A DNA stretch of 5,430 bases, taken from contig JACQQP010000075.1 in NCBI GenBank assembly GCA_016206945.1, forward strand, positions 1 to 5,430. The letters run 5' to 3'. Under the pieces are notes generated by a model, which saw only the letters and a program-made list of their open reading frames with translations, was not told the DNA's origin and ran no database searches. This DNA comes from Candidatus Omnitrophota bacterium. GTDB taxonomy: Bacteria; Omnitrophota; Omnitrophia; Omnitrophales; Danuiimicrobiaceae. The translations under genes were made by a program, and so were the position numbers. This document shows positions 5,278-5,430 of the stretch, one piece after another (the first letter of the stretch is position 1; each line of letters starts with the position of its first letter).

Positions 5278-5423
5278 TGGTTCGACTCAATTGAAATTGG
5301 CGGTTGCCAATTTCAATTGTTGCTCACCACAGTGCTGAGCCCCTCGACGTCGCTCGGGGTGGTCCTTCGACAAAAAACGCTCAGGATGGTGAGCGAAAGT
5401 CGAACCATGAGCTTGCCGAACCA
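5278..5423. repeat. Cluster of degenerate palindromic repeat units (REP-like)
   Basis: Several imperfect copies of a unit of roughly 16-25 bp, built on TTCGAC..GCTCA..TGGT, occur in both orientations. Forward copies: 5344-5363 (TCGACGTCGCTCGGGGTGGT) and 5367-5390 (same ends with an A6 run). Reverse copies abut at 5390-5407 and 5408-5423. A split copy lies at 5278-5329. Internal pairings include CGCTCA/TGAGCG (5378-5383/5390-5395) and TGGTTCGACT/AGTCGAACCA (5278-5287/5398-5407). There is no open frame of note. The cluster may continue past the window edge. Confidence 0.7.
5288..5319. repeat. Perfect 14-bp inverted repeat with GGTT loop
   Basis: CAATTGAAATTGGC (5288-5301) and GCCAATTTCAATTG (5306-5319) are perfectly complementary across a 4-nt loop. 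It lies 23 nt after the M48-like stop, but no T-run follows, so it is not a standard intrinsic terminator. It sits exactly between the two halves of a repeat unit. Confidence 0.85.
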
Positions 5424-5430
5424 CAAACAC

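Noticed and set aside
5344..5423. CRISPR-like array
   Set aside because: The units are imperfect, alternate in orientation and have no regular spacers; they fit REP-like palindromes better.

Overview
The window looks like chromosomal DNA from a Gram-negative bacterium of moderate G+C. The evidence is a lipoprotein signal, membrane-anchored extracytoplasmic thioredoxin-fold proteins and an M48-type protein, all typical of a diderm envelope. Both tRNA genes lack an encoded CCA end. No marker here fixes the phylum. The repeat-rich spacers and the cyanobacterial/plant-like GlgC would suit an uncultured lineage, but that is only inference.

Layout, all genes on the + strand: (1) 2-1090, the 3' part of glgC (ADP-glucose pyrophosphorylase), cut by the window edge. 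(2) 1120-2832, a compact redox cassette: a DsbA-like protein (CPAC), a MauE/DoxX-type membrane protein and a second DsbA-like protein (CPFC), with gaps of 29 and 7 nt and then a 4-nt overlap. (3) 2861-3988, a good sigma70-type promoter, tRNA-Phe(GAA) and, 17 nt after the tRNA, a ROK-family sugar kinase (probable glucokinase). (4) 3989-4347, a 359-nt non-coding spacer almost entirely filled by consecutive hairpins; its core (4141-4320) is 66% G+C (118 of 180 bases) between AT-rich flanks. (5) 4348-4421, tRNA-Arg(TCG), followed 21 nt later by a lipoprotein related to M48 metallopeptidases that has lost two of its three expected zinc ligands. (6) 5265-5430, a cluster of degenerate palindromic repeat units, one of which appears to be split by a perfect 32-nt hairpin.

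How the genes may work together: GlgC makes ADP-glucose for glycogen, and the ROK kinase probably makes glucose-6-phosphate from free glucose, so both fit storage-sugar metabolism although they are not in one tight operon. The Dsb-MauE-Dsb set is probably a self-contained thiol/disulfide module at the inner membrane. The least ordinary items are the zinc-ligand-depleted M48 protein, the hairpin chain in front of tRNA-Arg, and the nested palindrome at the right end. I found no phage genes, transposase, CRISPR array or toxin-antitoxin pair, and no clear new defence system.
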